A DNA stretch of 64,000 bases, taken from Flavobacterium aquaticum (GTDB taxonomy: Bacteria; Bacteroidota; Bacteroidia; Flavobacteriales; Flavobacteriaceae). The position numbers and the translations under genes were made by a program. Of this stretch, positions 27,351 to 36,214 are shown in pieces. The stretch lies in the NCBI RefSeq assembly GCF_003259835.1, contig NZ_QLMI01000001.1, forward strand, positions 248,001-312,000. Direction: 5' to 3'. Below the pieces are notes generated by a model. The model was not told where the DNA came from, ran no database searches, and saw only the letters and a program-made list of their open reading frames with translations. Position 1 is the first letter of the stretch; each line of letters opens with the position of its first letter.

Positions 27351-28547
27351 TTAATCATCCAAATTCTCATTAAAAGCCGAAGGTAATAATTGTGGTATAA
27401 ATTTTATTAAAATAGGTAATAACAAGCCACCACCAGGAAGTAAAAAGATAGTCAACGATGGCACTGTTTTACAGATGTCGAGCAACTGTTTTTTTACTTT
27501 CTTTTTTTCTTCTTTGCTCAAATCTTTTCGGGTTGATTTGGCTAAAAGTTGCATTAATTCGCCACTTTCTTTGATTTCCTTAGTTAATCGGTCTTTGTTG
27601 CGAATGATAAGTTTGGTTACATTTTTATTGGCTTGGTCATAAAAATGTTTTATCGGATTTGAATAATTAAAAAACGGAATTTCCGATTTGTATTTTTCGA
27701 TAAAATCATTTATTTCTTTAGTGCTTTTTTCAAGCAAATCAGATTCTAATTCTAATTCCGAACTCAACTGTTTTAAGAAATTACCTTCATTAGTTTCTAA
27801 TTTTTCATCGCTCCAAAGCGCCATTTGAGCAATATCCAACAAATACAATCTTTCCAATAACGAAGTATGTCGCATCAATTTGATTTCCGATAATTCAATG
27901 TTTTCAATAGTATTGAATTTGGTATAACGAATCGAATTTTCGAATAATTTTACCAATAATTCATCGTATTTTGATTTTCGTTCTTTGATTTTTAAAGCTA
28001 ACGAAACAATTTTAATACAATCGGATTCTACATTTTTTAAATAGTCTGACGGTAACGTTTCATTTTTTAAATAATGTTCAAATGCCAAAACATCAATAAA
28101 TAAAAGCGCATTAGTAATTATGTGCGAAAAATTCTTGCTAATTGTATTGTTATTCGTTTGAATTCGGTCGTCAATAACTTTTTCTAAACGCGAACTATAT
28201 GAACCTTCTGGAAGCAATTTTTTGATAAAATTCAGGTTTTCAGGCTGAATAATCTTGTAAAATTGGTAAACCGAATTAATGAAATCTTCTTTCGTTCCGT
28301 TTGATTTTTCAATACGATATAATGAAAAAAGCGTGTTTAAGAACCCAACTTTCGTCACTTCATCATACGACCATTTAGTCGTATTTATTTGATTTTTAAG
28401 TTGGTAATGAACCACATAACCATAAATAAAACCTGTTGCTCTACAATCTTCATAAAAAGACAAAGTGTCACCTTGAAAATCAATGAAATTGTCATTGTTT
28501 TCAGTAAAAAACTTGTCAATCCAACCGTTTGCAGATGGGTTTATCAT
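27351..28547 (-). CDS. LETM1-related biofilm-associated protein
   Basis: A 398-residue protein, mostly alpha-helical, that I recognise as the flavobacterial family named LETM1-related biofilm-associated protein. The LETM1-like part is at the C terminus (about 325-395): LAKSTRKDLSKEEKKKVKKQLLDICKTVPSLTIFLLPGGGLLLPILIKFIPQLLPSAF, with one hydrophobic segment that could enter a membrane. The N-terminal 300 residues have no domain I can name. The gene starts 1 base after the uvrA stop, so it is in an operon with uvrA. The biofilm link comes from the family name, not from this sequence. Confidence 0.72.
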   Translation of the reverse strand: MINPSANGWIDKFFTENNDNFIDFQGDTLSFYEDCRATGFIYGYVVHYQLKNQINTTKWSYDEVTKVGFLNTLFSLYRIEKSNGTKEDFINSVYQFYKIIQPENLNFIKKLLPEGSYSSRLEKVIDDRIQTNNNTISKNFSHIITNALLFIDVLAFEHYLKNETLPSDYLKNVESDCIKIVSLALKIKERKSKYDELLVKLFENSIRYTKFNTIENIELSEIKLMRHTSLLERLYLLDIAQMALWSDEKLETNEGNFLKQLSSELELESDLLEKSTKEINDFIEKYKSEIPFFNYSNPIKHFYDQANKNVTKLIIRNKDRLTKEIKESGELMQLLAKSTRKDLSKEEKKKVKKQLLDICKTVPSLTIFLLPGGGLLLPILIKFIPQLLPSAFNENLDD

Positions 28548-28548
28548 G

Positions 28549-31338
28549 TTATAGCTTCTCTTTTAAGTATTTTCCTGTAACTGAATTTTTATTTTTAGCT
28601 ACTTCTTCTGGTGTTCCGAAAGCTACTAATTTTCCTCCATTTTCGCCACCTTCTGGACCAATATCTAAAATATAATCGGCACATTTGATTAAATCTAAAT
28701 TATGCTCAATTACAATTATTGAATGTCCTTTTTCCAATAAAGCATCAAACGAAGCTAATAATTTTTTAATGTCGTGAAAATGCAATCCTGTTGTAGGTTC
28801 GTCAAAAACAAATAAGGCTTTGTCTTTAATTGTTCCTTTAACTAAAAACGAAGCTAATTTAATACGTTGTGCTTCACCACCAGAAAGGGTAGAAGAGGAT
28901 TGTCCAAGTTGTACATAACCCAAACCAACGTCTTGTAAAGGTTGTAATTTTTGGGTGATTTTTGTCTGCTTTTGTTCGGTAAAGAACTGTAAAGCTTCGT
29001 CAATGGTCATTTTTAAAATGTCGTCGATGTTTTTGTTTTCGAAAGTAACTTCTAAAACTTCTTTTTTGAAACGTTTTCCGTTACAAGCTTCACATTCTAA
29101 ATGAACATCCGCCATAAATTGCATTTCGATAGTTACTTCGCCATCACCTTTACAAACTTCACATCTTCCGCCATCAACGTTGAAAGAGAAATGTTTAGCT
29201 TGATAATTTCGTAGTTTAGAAACGTTTTGTTTTGCAAATAAATCTCGAATATCATCATAAGCTTTGATATACGTAACCGGATTCGAACGCGAACTTCTTC
29301 CAATCGGATTTTGATCTACGTATTCGATATGTTTGATGTGAGAAAAACTTCCGGCTAATTCTGTAAATTGACCCGCTTTTTCTCCAACTCCTTCTAATTT
29401 TTTTTGAATGGCAGGAAATAAAATTTTCTTTACCAATGTACTTTTTCCACTTCCCGAAACACCTGTAATTACAGTCAAACATTCTAGAGGGAAAGTAAAA
29501 TTTTCATTCTTTAAGTTATTTTCTCTCGCGCCAATAACTTCGATATGATTTTTGAATTTTCTTCTGGTTTTTGGAACCGAAATATCTTCTTTTCCATTCA
29601 AATATTTAGCGGTTAATGAATCCGCTTTCAGAATTTCATCATACGTTCCTTGAGCCACCAATTCTCCACCATGCGTTCCGGCTTCTGGACCAATATCGAT
29701 GATCATATCGGCAGCTTTCATAATGTCTTCGTCGTGTTCAACTACAATTACAGTATTGCCTAAATCACGTAAATCTTTCAATACTTCGATTAATCTTTCG
29801 GTATCTTTTGGATGTAAACCGATGCTTGGTTCGTCTAAAATATACATTGAACCGACCAAACTGCTTCCTAAAGAAGTCGCTAAGTTAATTCGTTGCGATT
29901 CACCACCAGAAAGCGAATTTGAGTTACGATTTAACGTCAAATAACTCAAACCCACATTGAATAAAAAGTCTAAACGATTGTTGATTTCTATTAACAAACG
30001 CTTCGCTACTTTAGCGTCGTATTCGTTTAATTCTAATTTTTTGAAGAACTCAATTAAGTTTACGATTGATAAATCCACCAAATCTGAAATCGTTTTTCCG
30101 CCAACTTTGATGAAATTTGCTTCGTAGCGTAAGCGTTTTCCTTTACAAGTGGTACATTTTGTTTTACCTCTATATCTCGAAAGTAAAACGCGGTTTTGAA
30201 TTTTATAGTTTTTCTCTTCAAGTTCAGAAAAGAAATCATGCAATCCAGTGAAATATGAATTTCCATCCCAAATCAGTTGTTTTTGTTCGTCTGAAAGTTC
30301 GAAAAAGGGTTTATGAATAGGAAAATCAAATTTATAAGCATTGTTTACCAATTGGTCGCGATACCAACCCATACTTTCGCCACGCCAAGGAAAAACAGCA
30401 TTTTCATAAACAGATAAAGCGGTATTTGGAATTACTAAATCTTCGTCAATTCCGATAACACTTCCGTAGCCTTCGCAAGTTGGACAAGCTCCGTAAGGAT
30501 TATTAAAACTGAACAAATGAATATTTGGTTCTAAAAAAGTAATCCCATCTAATTCAAAATTAGAACTGAATTCCAAACGTTTTTGTGAGTCGACTTCTTG
30601 TAAATAACAAACACCTTTTCCTTCGTAAAAAGCAGTTTGAACGGCATCTGCTAAACGATTATAGAATTCTTCTTCGTCTTTAACAACAATTCGGTCAACA
30701 ATTAGAAGAATGTCTTTGTTATCTAATTGATGTTGGTCGATTGTATCCAAACGCACCATTTCGTTATCTACTAAAATACGAGCAAAACCTTGCTGTAATA
30801 AAACTTTTAGTTTGTCTTCTAAAGCTCGACCTTCTTCTAAATGAATTGGAGCAAGCAGCAACCATTTGCTATCAATTGGAAATGTTTTGATGTCATTAAT
30901 CACATCAGAAACCGTATCTTTTTTAACTTCTTTACCAGAAATAGGCGAGTAGGTTTTTCCAATTCGGGCAAAAAGTAGTTTTAAATAATCGTATATTTCT
31001 GTAGAAGTTCCTACAGTTGAGCGAGCATTGCTAGTATTTACTTTTTGTTCAATGGCGATTGCAGGTGCAATTCCTTTGATATATTCAACTTTTGGTTTGT
31101 CTAATCTTCCTAAAAACTGACGGGCATAAGATGATAAACTTTCTACATATCGGCGTTGTCCTTCTGCATAAAGTGTATCAAAAGCCAAACTCGATTTTCC
31201 TGAACCAGATAAACCGGTAATAACTACCAATTTGTTTCTTGGAATAGCAACATCTAAATTTTTAAGGTTGTGCAATTGTGCTCCTTTAATTAAAATGTTT
31301 TTTTTAGGCTCTAAGGTAGAAAAATCAGGTTGTGTCAT
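28549..31338 (-). CDS. uvrA: Excinuclease ABC subunit UvrA
   Basis: UvrA is the damage-recognition ATPase of nucleotide excision repair. The 929-residue protein shows two ABC modules. Walker A motifs are GLSGSGKSSLAFDTL near residue 42 and GVSGSGKSTLV near 625. The signatures are LSGGESQRINLA and LSGGEAQRIKLA, with ATPase segments YILDEPSIGLHP and FVFDEPTTGLHF. Zinc-finger cysteine pairs are visible in CPTCEGYG, CTTCKGKRL, CEVCKGDGE and CEACNGKRF. The start at MTQPDFS is 24 residues before the first strand and is preceded by a TATCTTTG promoter element. Confidence 0.96.
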   Translation of the reverse strand: MTQPDFSTLEPKKNILIKGAQLHNLKNLDVAIPRNKLVVITGLSGSGKSSLAFDTLYAEGQRRYVESLSSYARQFLGRLDKPKVEYIKGIAPAIAIEQKVNTSNARSTVGTSTEIYDYLKLLFARIGKTYSPISGKEVKKDTVSDVINDIKTFPIDSKWLLLAPIHLEEGRALEDKLKVLLQQGFARILVDNEMVRLDTIDQHQLDNKDILLIVDRIVVKDEEEFYNRLADAVQTAFYEGKGVCYLQEVDSQKRLEFSSNFELDGITFLEPNIHLFSFNNPYGACPTCEGYGSVIGIDEDLVIPNTALSVYENAVFPWRGESMGWYRDQLVNNAYKFDFPIHKPFFELSDEQKQLIWDGNSYFTGLHDFFSELEEKNYKIQNRVLLSRYRGKTKCTTCKGKRLRYEANFIKVGGKTISDLVDLSIVNLIEFFKKLELNEYDAKVAKRLLIEINNRLDFLFNVGLSYLTLNRNSNSLSGGESQRINLATSLGSSLVGSMYILDEPSIGLHPKDTERLIEVLKDLRDLGNTVIVVEHDEDIMKAADMIIDIGPEAGTHGGELVAQGTYDEILKADSLTAKYLNGKEDISVPKTRRKFKNHIEVIGARENNLKNENFTFPLECLTVITGVSGSGKSTLVKKILFPAIQKKLEGVGEKAGQFTELAGSFSHIKHIEYVDQNPIGRSSRSNPVTYIKAYDDIRDLFAKQNVSKLRNYQAKHFSFNVDGGRCEVCKGDGEVTIEMQFMADVHLECEACNGKRFKKEVLEVTFENKNIDDILKMTIDEALQFFTEQKQTKITQKLQPLQDVGLGYVQLGQSSSTLSGGEAQRIKLASFLVKGTIKDKALFVFDEPTTGLHFHDIKKLLASFDALLEKGHSIIVIEHNLDLIKCADYILDIGPEGGENGGKLVAFGTPEEVAKNKNSVTGKYLKEKL

Positions 31339-31358
31339 GGTTGTTTTTAAAAGATTTG

Positions 31359-31366
31359 CAAAGATA
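31359..31366 (-). promoter_or_regulatory. Candidate -7 element of uvrA
   Basis: On the minus strand the sequence is TATCTTTG (TAnnTTTG form), 20 bases before the uvrA start codon. No clear upstream TTTG at the right distance. Confidence 0.45.
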
Positions 31367-31469
31367 ATTAATCTAATTTAAGTTAGAGTTAATCTTTTAT
31401 TCCATTTTATTTTTTTAAAAAATTAAATACTTGTTTTATCCTTGTAATGAGGTGTTATTTTGAAAAATA

Positions 31470-31480
31470 TACCTATACAT
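31470..31480. promoter_or_regulatory. Candidate operator box TACCTATACAT, copy 1
   Basis: An 11-base exact match to 35972-35982, located about 203 bases before the CBM protein start. It is a candidate site for the locus regulator, by inference only. Confidence 0.35.
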
Positions 31481-31682
31481 TAACTATACATATTGACTTT
31501 TTTTATGTTTAAATTAATTGTAAATAATTGATTATCATTATTTTATAATAAATATTTTTATCTTTCTTTAATTGATTAAAAATTAGTTATGTATAGTTTG
31601 TATATATCAAATAAAAATTGTGTATGAATTTTATCAATTAATTTTACGATTAATAAATTTTAACTAAATAAAATTGAATATT

Positions 31683-33029
31683 ATGAAAAAAATTACTTTC
31701 TTTTTATCATTAATGTTTTGTTCACTTAGCTTCTCTCAAAATTTGGTGACCAATGGTGATTTTCAAACGGGTGCTTCAACACCTTGGTATGGTAATGCTG
31801 CAAATGTAGTTGATCTTGGTGCTTCAAATTTTGTAAATCAAGCAAATGTTTTAGCTGCAGGTAATCCTTATGATGTAAACTTAAGTCAAAACATCAATTT
31901 GACAAGTGGATTAACATACGAATTAACTTTTACCGCATTTACTGATGCAACAACATCATCAAGAAACATTATTGTTGGTTTAGGACAAAATAATGCACCA
32001 TGGGCTGCTTTAACTTCGACTACAGCTTTGACTGCTACACCACAGACTTTTTCGTATCAATATACAATCAATTATGGAGATGCTGTTGCAGATAGAGTTA
32101 TTTTTGATTTAGGTGCAGCTACAGGTTTCGTATTTATTGATAATGTTTCAGTTGTTCAGGTGGTAAATACATGTTCAAATGGAATTCAGGATGGAACTGA
32201 AACTGGAATTGATTGTGGTGGTTCATGTGCTCCTTGTATTGTATCTCCTACTGTTGCTGCTCCAACACCTCCAGCTAGACCTTCTGCTGATGTAGTTTCT
32301 ATTTATAGTGATGCTTATACCAATATTGCATTTGATAATTTCGACGCAGGATGGTGCGGTGGAGCTGCTTCTACTCAAGTTCAAATTGCAGGAAATAATA
32401 CATTAAGAAAGAATACAGGTGTGGTTTGTCAAGGTATAGATTTTCAATCTAACAGACAAAACCTAACAGATTTCACTCATATTCACTTTGATTTTTACAT
32501 TACTGATACTGATTTAACTGGTGATGTTTTTAATGTGAAATTAGTTCATTTTAATGGAACAGGTGGCGAAGTATCTGCTTTAGAAGTAAATATTAATGGT
32601 GGAACAACTCCTCAATTAGTAGCTAATCAATGGGTTTCTGTTGATGTGCCAATTACTGCTTTAGGTGGTGTAGTTGCAGGTAATTTAAATAGAAGTGATA
32701 TTGCTCAAATAGGTATTACAACTGCTATGGTTGATAATGTTTGGTATGATAACATCTATTTACATAAAAATACAGTTTTATCTTCAGAAAGCTTCAATGT
32801 ATCTAAAGTTAAATTGTATCCAAACCCAACATCAAATATTTTAAATGTTGAATCAGCTGGTAATATTCAAAATATTGCAGTTTACAATGTTTTAGGTCAA
32901 GAAGTATTAAATAGAGCAACTAATGGAACTTTTGTTAATTTAGATGTTTCAAATTTAAATGTTGGTATCTATGTAATTAAAACTATGATTGACGGAAACG
33001 TTTCTTCAACAAAGTTTATTAAAGAGTAA
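31683..33029 (+). CDS. Secreted CBM protein with T9SS sorting domain
   Basis: A 448-residue exported protein without a catalytic domain I can see. The start is set at the ATG at 31683 (MKKITFFLSLMFCSLSFSQ), since the upstream TTG would add only three residues before the signal peptide. Domains in order are a CBM4/9-like module (about 18-155; NLVTNGDFQTG...FVFIDNVSVVQ), a cysteine-rich linker (CSNGIQDGTETGIDCGGSC, about 164-182), a beta-sandwich module (PSADVVSIYSDAYTNIAF...IYLHK), and a C-terminal type A T9SS sorting domain (KVKLYPNPTSN...). The beta-sandwich module recurs at the end of the lipoprotein at 39356. It is probably released or attached at the cell surface and binds beta-glucan. 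Confidence 0.82.
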   Translation: MKKITFFLSLMFCSLSFSQNLVTNGDFQTGASTPWYGNAANVVDLGASNFVNQANVLAAGNPYDVNLSQNINLTSGLTYELTFTAFTDATTSSRNIIVGLGQNNAPWAALTSTTALTATPQTFSYQYTINYGDAVADRVIFDLGAATGFVFIDNVSVVQVVNTCSNGIQDGTETGIDCGGSCAPCIVSPTVAAPTPPARPSADVVSIYSDAYTNIAFDNFDAGWCGGAASTQVQIAGNNTLRKNTGVVCQGIDFQSNRQNLTDFTHIHFDFYITDTDLTGDVFNVKLVHFNGTGGEVSALEVNINGGTTPQLVANQWVSVDVPITALGGVVAGNLNRSDIAQIGITTAMVDNVWYDNIYLHKNTVLSSESFNVSKVKLYPNPTSNILNVESAGNIQNIAVYNVLGQEVLNRATNGTFVNLDVSNLNVGIYVIKTMIDGNVSSTKFIKE

Positions 33030-33050
33030 TTTTATCATAAATACTACCTT

Positions 33051-33081
33051 AAAGACTGTCAGCAATGGCAGTCTTTTTTTT
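33051..33081 (+). terminator. Terminator after the CBM protein gene
   Basis: The stem AAAGACTG / CAGTCTTT with a 10-nt loop is followed by a T run. Confidence 0.8.
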
Positions 33082-33138
33082 AAATCATTTTTTTATAAAA
33101 GTAATATTACATACCTTTAGTTTCTAATTACATTTAAA

Positions 33139-35949
33139 ATGCAATTTTCAAAAAATCTATTCAAGCTTTTATTATTCATATCTTCAGTTTATTGTGTTGG
33201 GCAACAATTGCCACCAATTGTTAAGTATTCCAAGGATATTTACAATGCAGGTATTCAAAATTGGATGATTTCTCAAGATAATCATCGGTTTATGTATTTT
33301 GCTAATAATGAAGGGTTGCTAGAATTTAACGGCTCTAAATGGATTTTAAATCCTTCTCCTAATGAGACAATTATTCGTTCCGTTAAGTGTATAAACGATA
33401 AAATTTACACGGGTTCTTTTATGGAATTTGGCTATTGGCAACGTGCTTTAGATGGACAATTAGCATACACTTCTCTCAGTAATTCAATTAGAAATAAAAT
33501 TAATGATGATGAGCAGTTTTGGGGTATTTTTCCTTTTGACAATTGGATACTTTTTCAATCGTTAGAAAAAATTTATGCATACAATACCAAAACAAAATCT
33601 TTTACGATTGTTGACCCCAAAAGCACTATTCTAAAAGCATTTAAAACATCTAATGGAATTTATTTTCAAACAGCAAAAGGGTTGTATGAAATAGATCAAG
33701 GCAAAAGCAAGTTGTTTTTGAGTAACGAAATAATTAATCAAAATAAGGTGATTAATATTTTAGATACAGCTGAAGGATTACTTTTAGTGACGCAAAAACA
33801 AGGGATTTTTAGATACCAAAATAGCATTTTAACAAGATTTATTACAAATATTGATGCTGAAATTCAGCAAAGTAATATCTACAGTAGTCAAGTATTGTCA
33901 GATGAAAGTATCGCTTTAGGTTCTATCTCAAATGGGATTTTTATTTTATCCAAAGAAGGAAAATTAATTTATCATATTACTCAAAACTCAGGATTAAGCA
34001 ACAACACAGCACTTTCTCTTTTTGAAGATGCTGATAAAAATTTATGGATTGGATTAGATAATGGTATTAATTGTATTAATCTTAAATCACCTGTAAAAAG
34101 TTACCTAGATAATACTGGAATTTTAGGAACTACTTATGCATCAATAACTCATAACAATAAATTATATATTGGAACGAATCAAGGCTTGTTTTGTAAAGAT
34201 TTGAATTCGTCTTCTAAGTTTGAATTTGTTCAAAACACGAAAGGACAAGTTTGGAATTTGTATTCCTATCAAAACACGCTTTTTTGCGGACATGATTCTG
34301 GAACTTTTATCGTAAATGGAAGTAGTGCCAATTTAATTTACAATGCTTCGGGAACATGGAAATTTGTTCCATCGTCTCAAGGAAGTAATCTTCTTTTGCA
34401 AGGAAATTACAATGGAATTTCAGTTTTAGAAAAGAAGAATAATAATTGGGTTTTCAGAAATAAAATCAAAGGATTCAATTATTCTTCAAAGCATTTTGAA
34501 ATTTTAAATGAAAAAGAAATTTATGTAAGTCATGAATACAAAGGAGTTTACCGATTTACAGTTGATAATCAACTCACAACAGCTTCCAATGTTTTTAAAT
34601 TTAAATCACCTGAAAAAGGTAAAAATGCCACTTTAGCTAAGTATAACAACCAAATTTATTATGCATCTAAAGCTGGCGTGTTTAAGATGAACAACGCTTC
34701 AAAAGCCTTTGAAAAAGACAATTCATTGAGTACAATGTTTCAAAATGATGAGTATGTAACAGGGAAAATGATTGTAGATAAGTCGAATAAATTGTGGTTT
34801 TTTACCAAAAACTATATTCATTACTATTCATCAGGAAAATTATCTTCAGAATTAAAGAAAAGTAGCTTGCCAATTCCTTCGTCTTTGACTAATTCAATGC
34901 CAGGATATGAAAACATTCTTCAATTAGGCGATGACAATTACTTAATTGGAACAACGGATGGTTATTATGTTTTAAAGAATAACGACTTCAAATTTAATAA
35001 TTACAAAGTTTCAATTTTCGGAATTACTAACAATACAGTAAATACCAAATCGGCAAACGTTTCTATTGCTGAAGAAGGTAGTTTTGGTTACGACGAAAAT
35101 AATTTAGCTTTTTACTATGCTGTTCCAGAGTTTGATAAGTATATCAATGCTGAATATCAATACAAATTAGAAGGATTACATGACGATTGGAGTGATTGGT
35201 CTTTTAATTCACAAGTAGTTTTTGAAAATTTACCTGCTGGTGATTATATTTTCAGTGTTCGAGCAAAAGTGGCTAATTCTATCACTGAGAATGTGGCAAC
35301 ATACAAATTTGAGATTAATAAGCCTTGGTACGCTAATAATTTTGCAGTTATAATCTACATTATCCTTTTAATAGTTTTAGGTTATTATATTCATAAGTTT
35401 TACACACTTTATCACGAAAAGAGACATCAAAGAATCATTGCTGAAAATAATATTCTCTTAGAACTAAAAGAGTTGGAAAACGAGCAGCAAATCATGAAAA
35501 TTAAAAACGAACAGTTAGTTCAAGATGTAGATAAGAAAAATAAAGAATTGGCGGTTACCAATATGAATTTGATTAAAAAGACCGAACTTCTTAACATCAT
35601 TAAAGCCGATTTAAAAAACTCAACCGATAGCTCAACAAATAGAAGCATTAAATCGGTAATCTCTACGATTAACAAGAATGTTAAAGAAGAAAATACTTGG
35701 AACATTTTCAAAGAAGCTTTTGACAGTGCTGATAACAATTTCTTGAAGAAAGTAAAAGAGAATCACCCAACCTTAACACCAAACGATTTGCGCCTTTGTG
35801 CTTATTTACGATTGAATTTATCATCTAAAGAAATAGCACCTTTACTTAATATTTCAGTTAGAAGTATTGAAATAAAGCGATATCGTTTGCGTAAAAAAAT
35901 GAATCTTCCTCATGAAACAGGACTTGTAGAGTATTTATTGGCAATTTAA
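33139..35949 (+). CDS. Membrane regulator: propeller, Y_Y_Y domain, LuxR-like HTH
   Basis: A 936-residue transmembrane regulator built like the sensor of hybrid two-component systems but without kinase domains. After a signal peptide come beta-propeller blades (LFEDADKNLWIGLDNGINCI is a typical two-component-regulator propeller repeat). A Y_Y_Y domain (about 655-725, AEYQYKLEGLHDDWSDWS...LPAGDYIFSVRAK) follows, then one membrane helix at about 732-753 and a coiled coil. A C-terminal HTH (about 880-936, LTPNDLRLCAYLRLNLSSKEIAPLLNISVRSIEIKRYRLRKKM) ends it. It sits inside the glucan locus and is the obvious candidate to sense oligosaccharides in the periplasm and control the flanking genes. How a membrane-bound HTH protein contacts DNA is inferred, as for SusR-type regulators. 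Confidence 0.88.
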   Translation: MQFSKNLFKLLLFISSVYCVGQQLPPIVKYSKDIYNAGIQNWMISQDNHRFMYFANNEGLLEFNGSKWILNPSPNETIIRSVKCINDKIYTGSFMEFGYWQRALDGQLAYTSLSNSIRNKINDDEQFWGIFPFDNWILFQSLEKIYAYNTKTKSFTIVDPKSTILKAFKTSNGIYFQTAKGLYEIDQGKSKLFLSNEIINQNKVINILDTAEGLLLVTQKQGIFRYQNSILTRFITNIDAEIQQSNIYSSQVLSDESIALGSISNGIFILSKEGKLIYHITQNSGLSNNTALSLFEDADKNLWIGLDNGINCINLKSPVKSYLDNTGILGTTYASITHNNKLYIGTNQGLFCKDLNSSSKFEFVQNTKGQVWNLYSYQNTLFCGHDSGTFIVNGSSANLIYNASGTWKFVPSSQGSNLLLQGNYNGISVLEKKNNNWVFRNKIKGFNYSSKHFEILNEKEIYVSHEYKGVYRFTVDNQLTTASNVFKFKSPEKGKNATLAKYNNQIYYASKAGVFKMNNASKAFEKDNSLSTMFQNDEYVTGKMIVDKSNKLWFFTKNYIHYYSSGKLSSELKKSSLPIPSSLTNSMPGYENILQLGDDNYLIGTTDGYYVLKNNDFKFNNYKVSIFGITNNTVNTKSANVSIAEEGSFGYDENNLAFYYAVPEFDKYINAEYQYKLEGLHDDWSDWSFNSQVVFENLPAGDYIFSVRAKVANSITENVATYKFEINKPWYANNFAVIIYIILLIVLGYYIHKFYTLYHEKRHQRIIAENNILLELKELENEQQIMKIKNEQLVQDVDKKNKELAVTNMNLIKKTELLNIIKADLKNSTDSSTNRSIKSVISTINKNVKEENTWNIFKEAFDSADNNFLKKVKENHPTLTPNDLRLCAYLRLNLSSKEIAPLLNISVRSIEIKRYRLRKKMNLPHETGLVEYLLAI

Positions 35950-35971
35950 GCACCTTACAAAGGACAGTTTT

Positions 35972-35990
35972 TACCTATACATCACCTCAT
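35972..35990. promoter_or_regulatory. Candidate operator box TACCTATACAT plus CACCTCAT, copy 2
   Basis: TACCTATACAT (35972-35982) is followed directly by CACCTCAT. It is upstream of the glycosidase-barrel gene. Both words also occur in the gap before 31683, with the second inverted. Confidence 0.35.
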
Positions 35991-36090
35991 CATTTCATAT
36001 TTAGCTAATGTTTTAAAGAGATATTAAAAACTTTTTTCATTAGTTAAACCAATGTTTTATTGCCTTTTTACTAGGTTTCTTATTTCTTTT

Positions 36091-36124
36091 TTGTGATGTA
36101 TGTTTTTTGTTGAGGTTAATTTTG
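36091..36124 (+). promoter_or_regulatory. Promoter of the main glucan operon
   Basis: TTG at 36091-36093, a 23-base spacer and TAATTTTG at 36117-36124. The start codon of the first gene is 91 bases downstream, leaving room for a leader. Confidence 0.45.
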
Positions 36125-36214
36125 TTAAAAATGTAATAATTACTAATTATTTTTATGAAATCATTAGTGAATTCAATTTTATATAATATTAATTATTTTA
36201 AATCCATACAACAA

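Larger units (their letters stand above)
31339..31682. other. AT-rich upstream region of the glucan locus
   Basis: These 344 bases between uvrA and the first glucan-locus gene hold no gene. Besides the uvrA promoter element they contain ATGAGGTG at 31447-31454, TACCTATACAT at 31470-31480 and a second half-like ACTATACAT just after it. TACCTATACAT recurs at 35972-35982 in the next large gap of the locus, again beside CACCTCAT, the reverse complement of ATGAGGTG. Confidence 0.5.
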
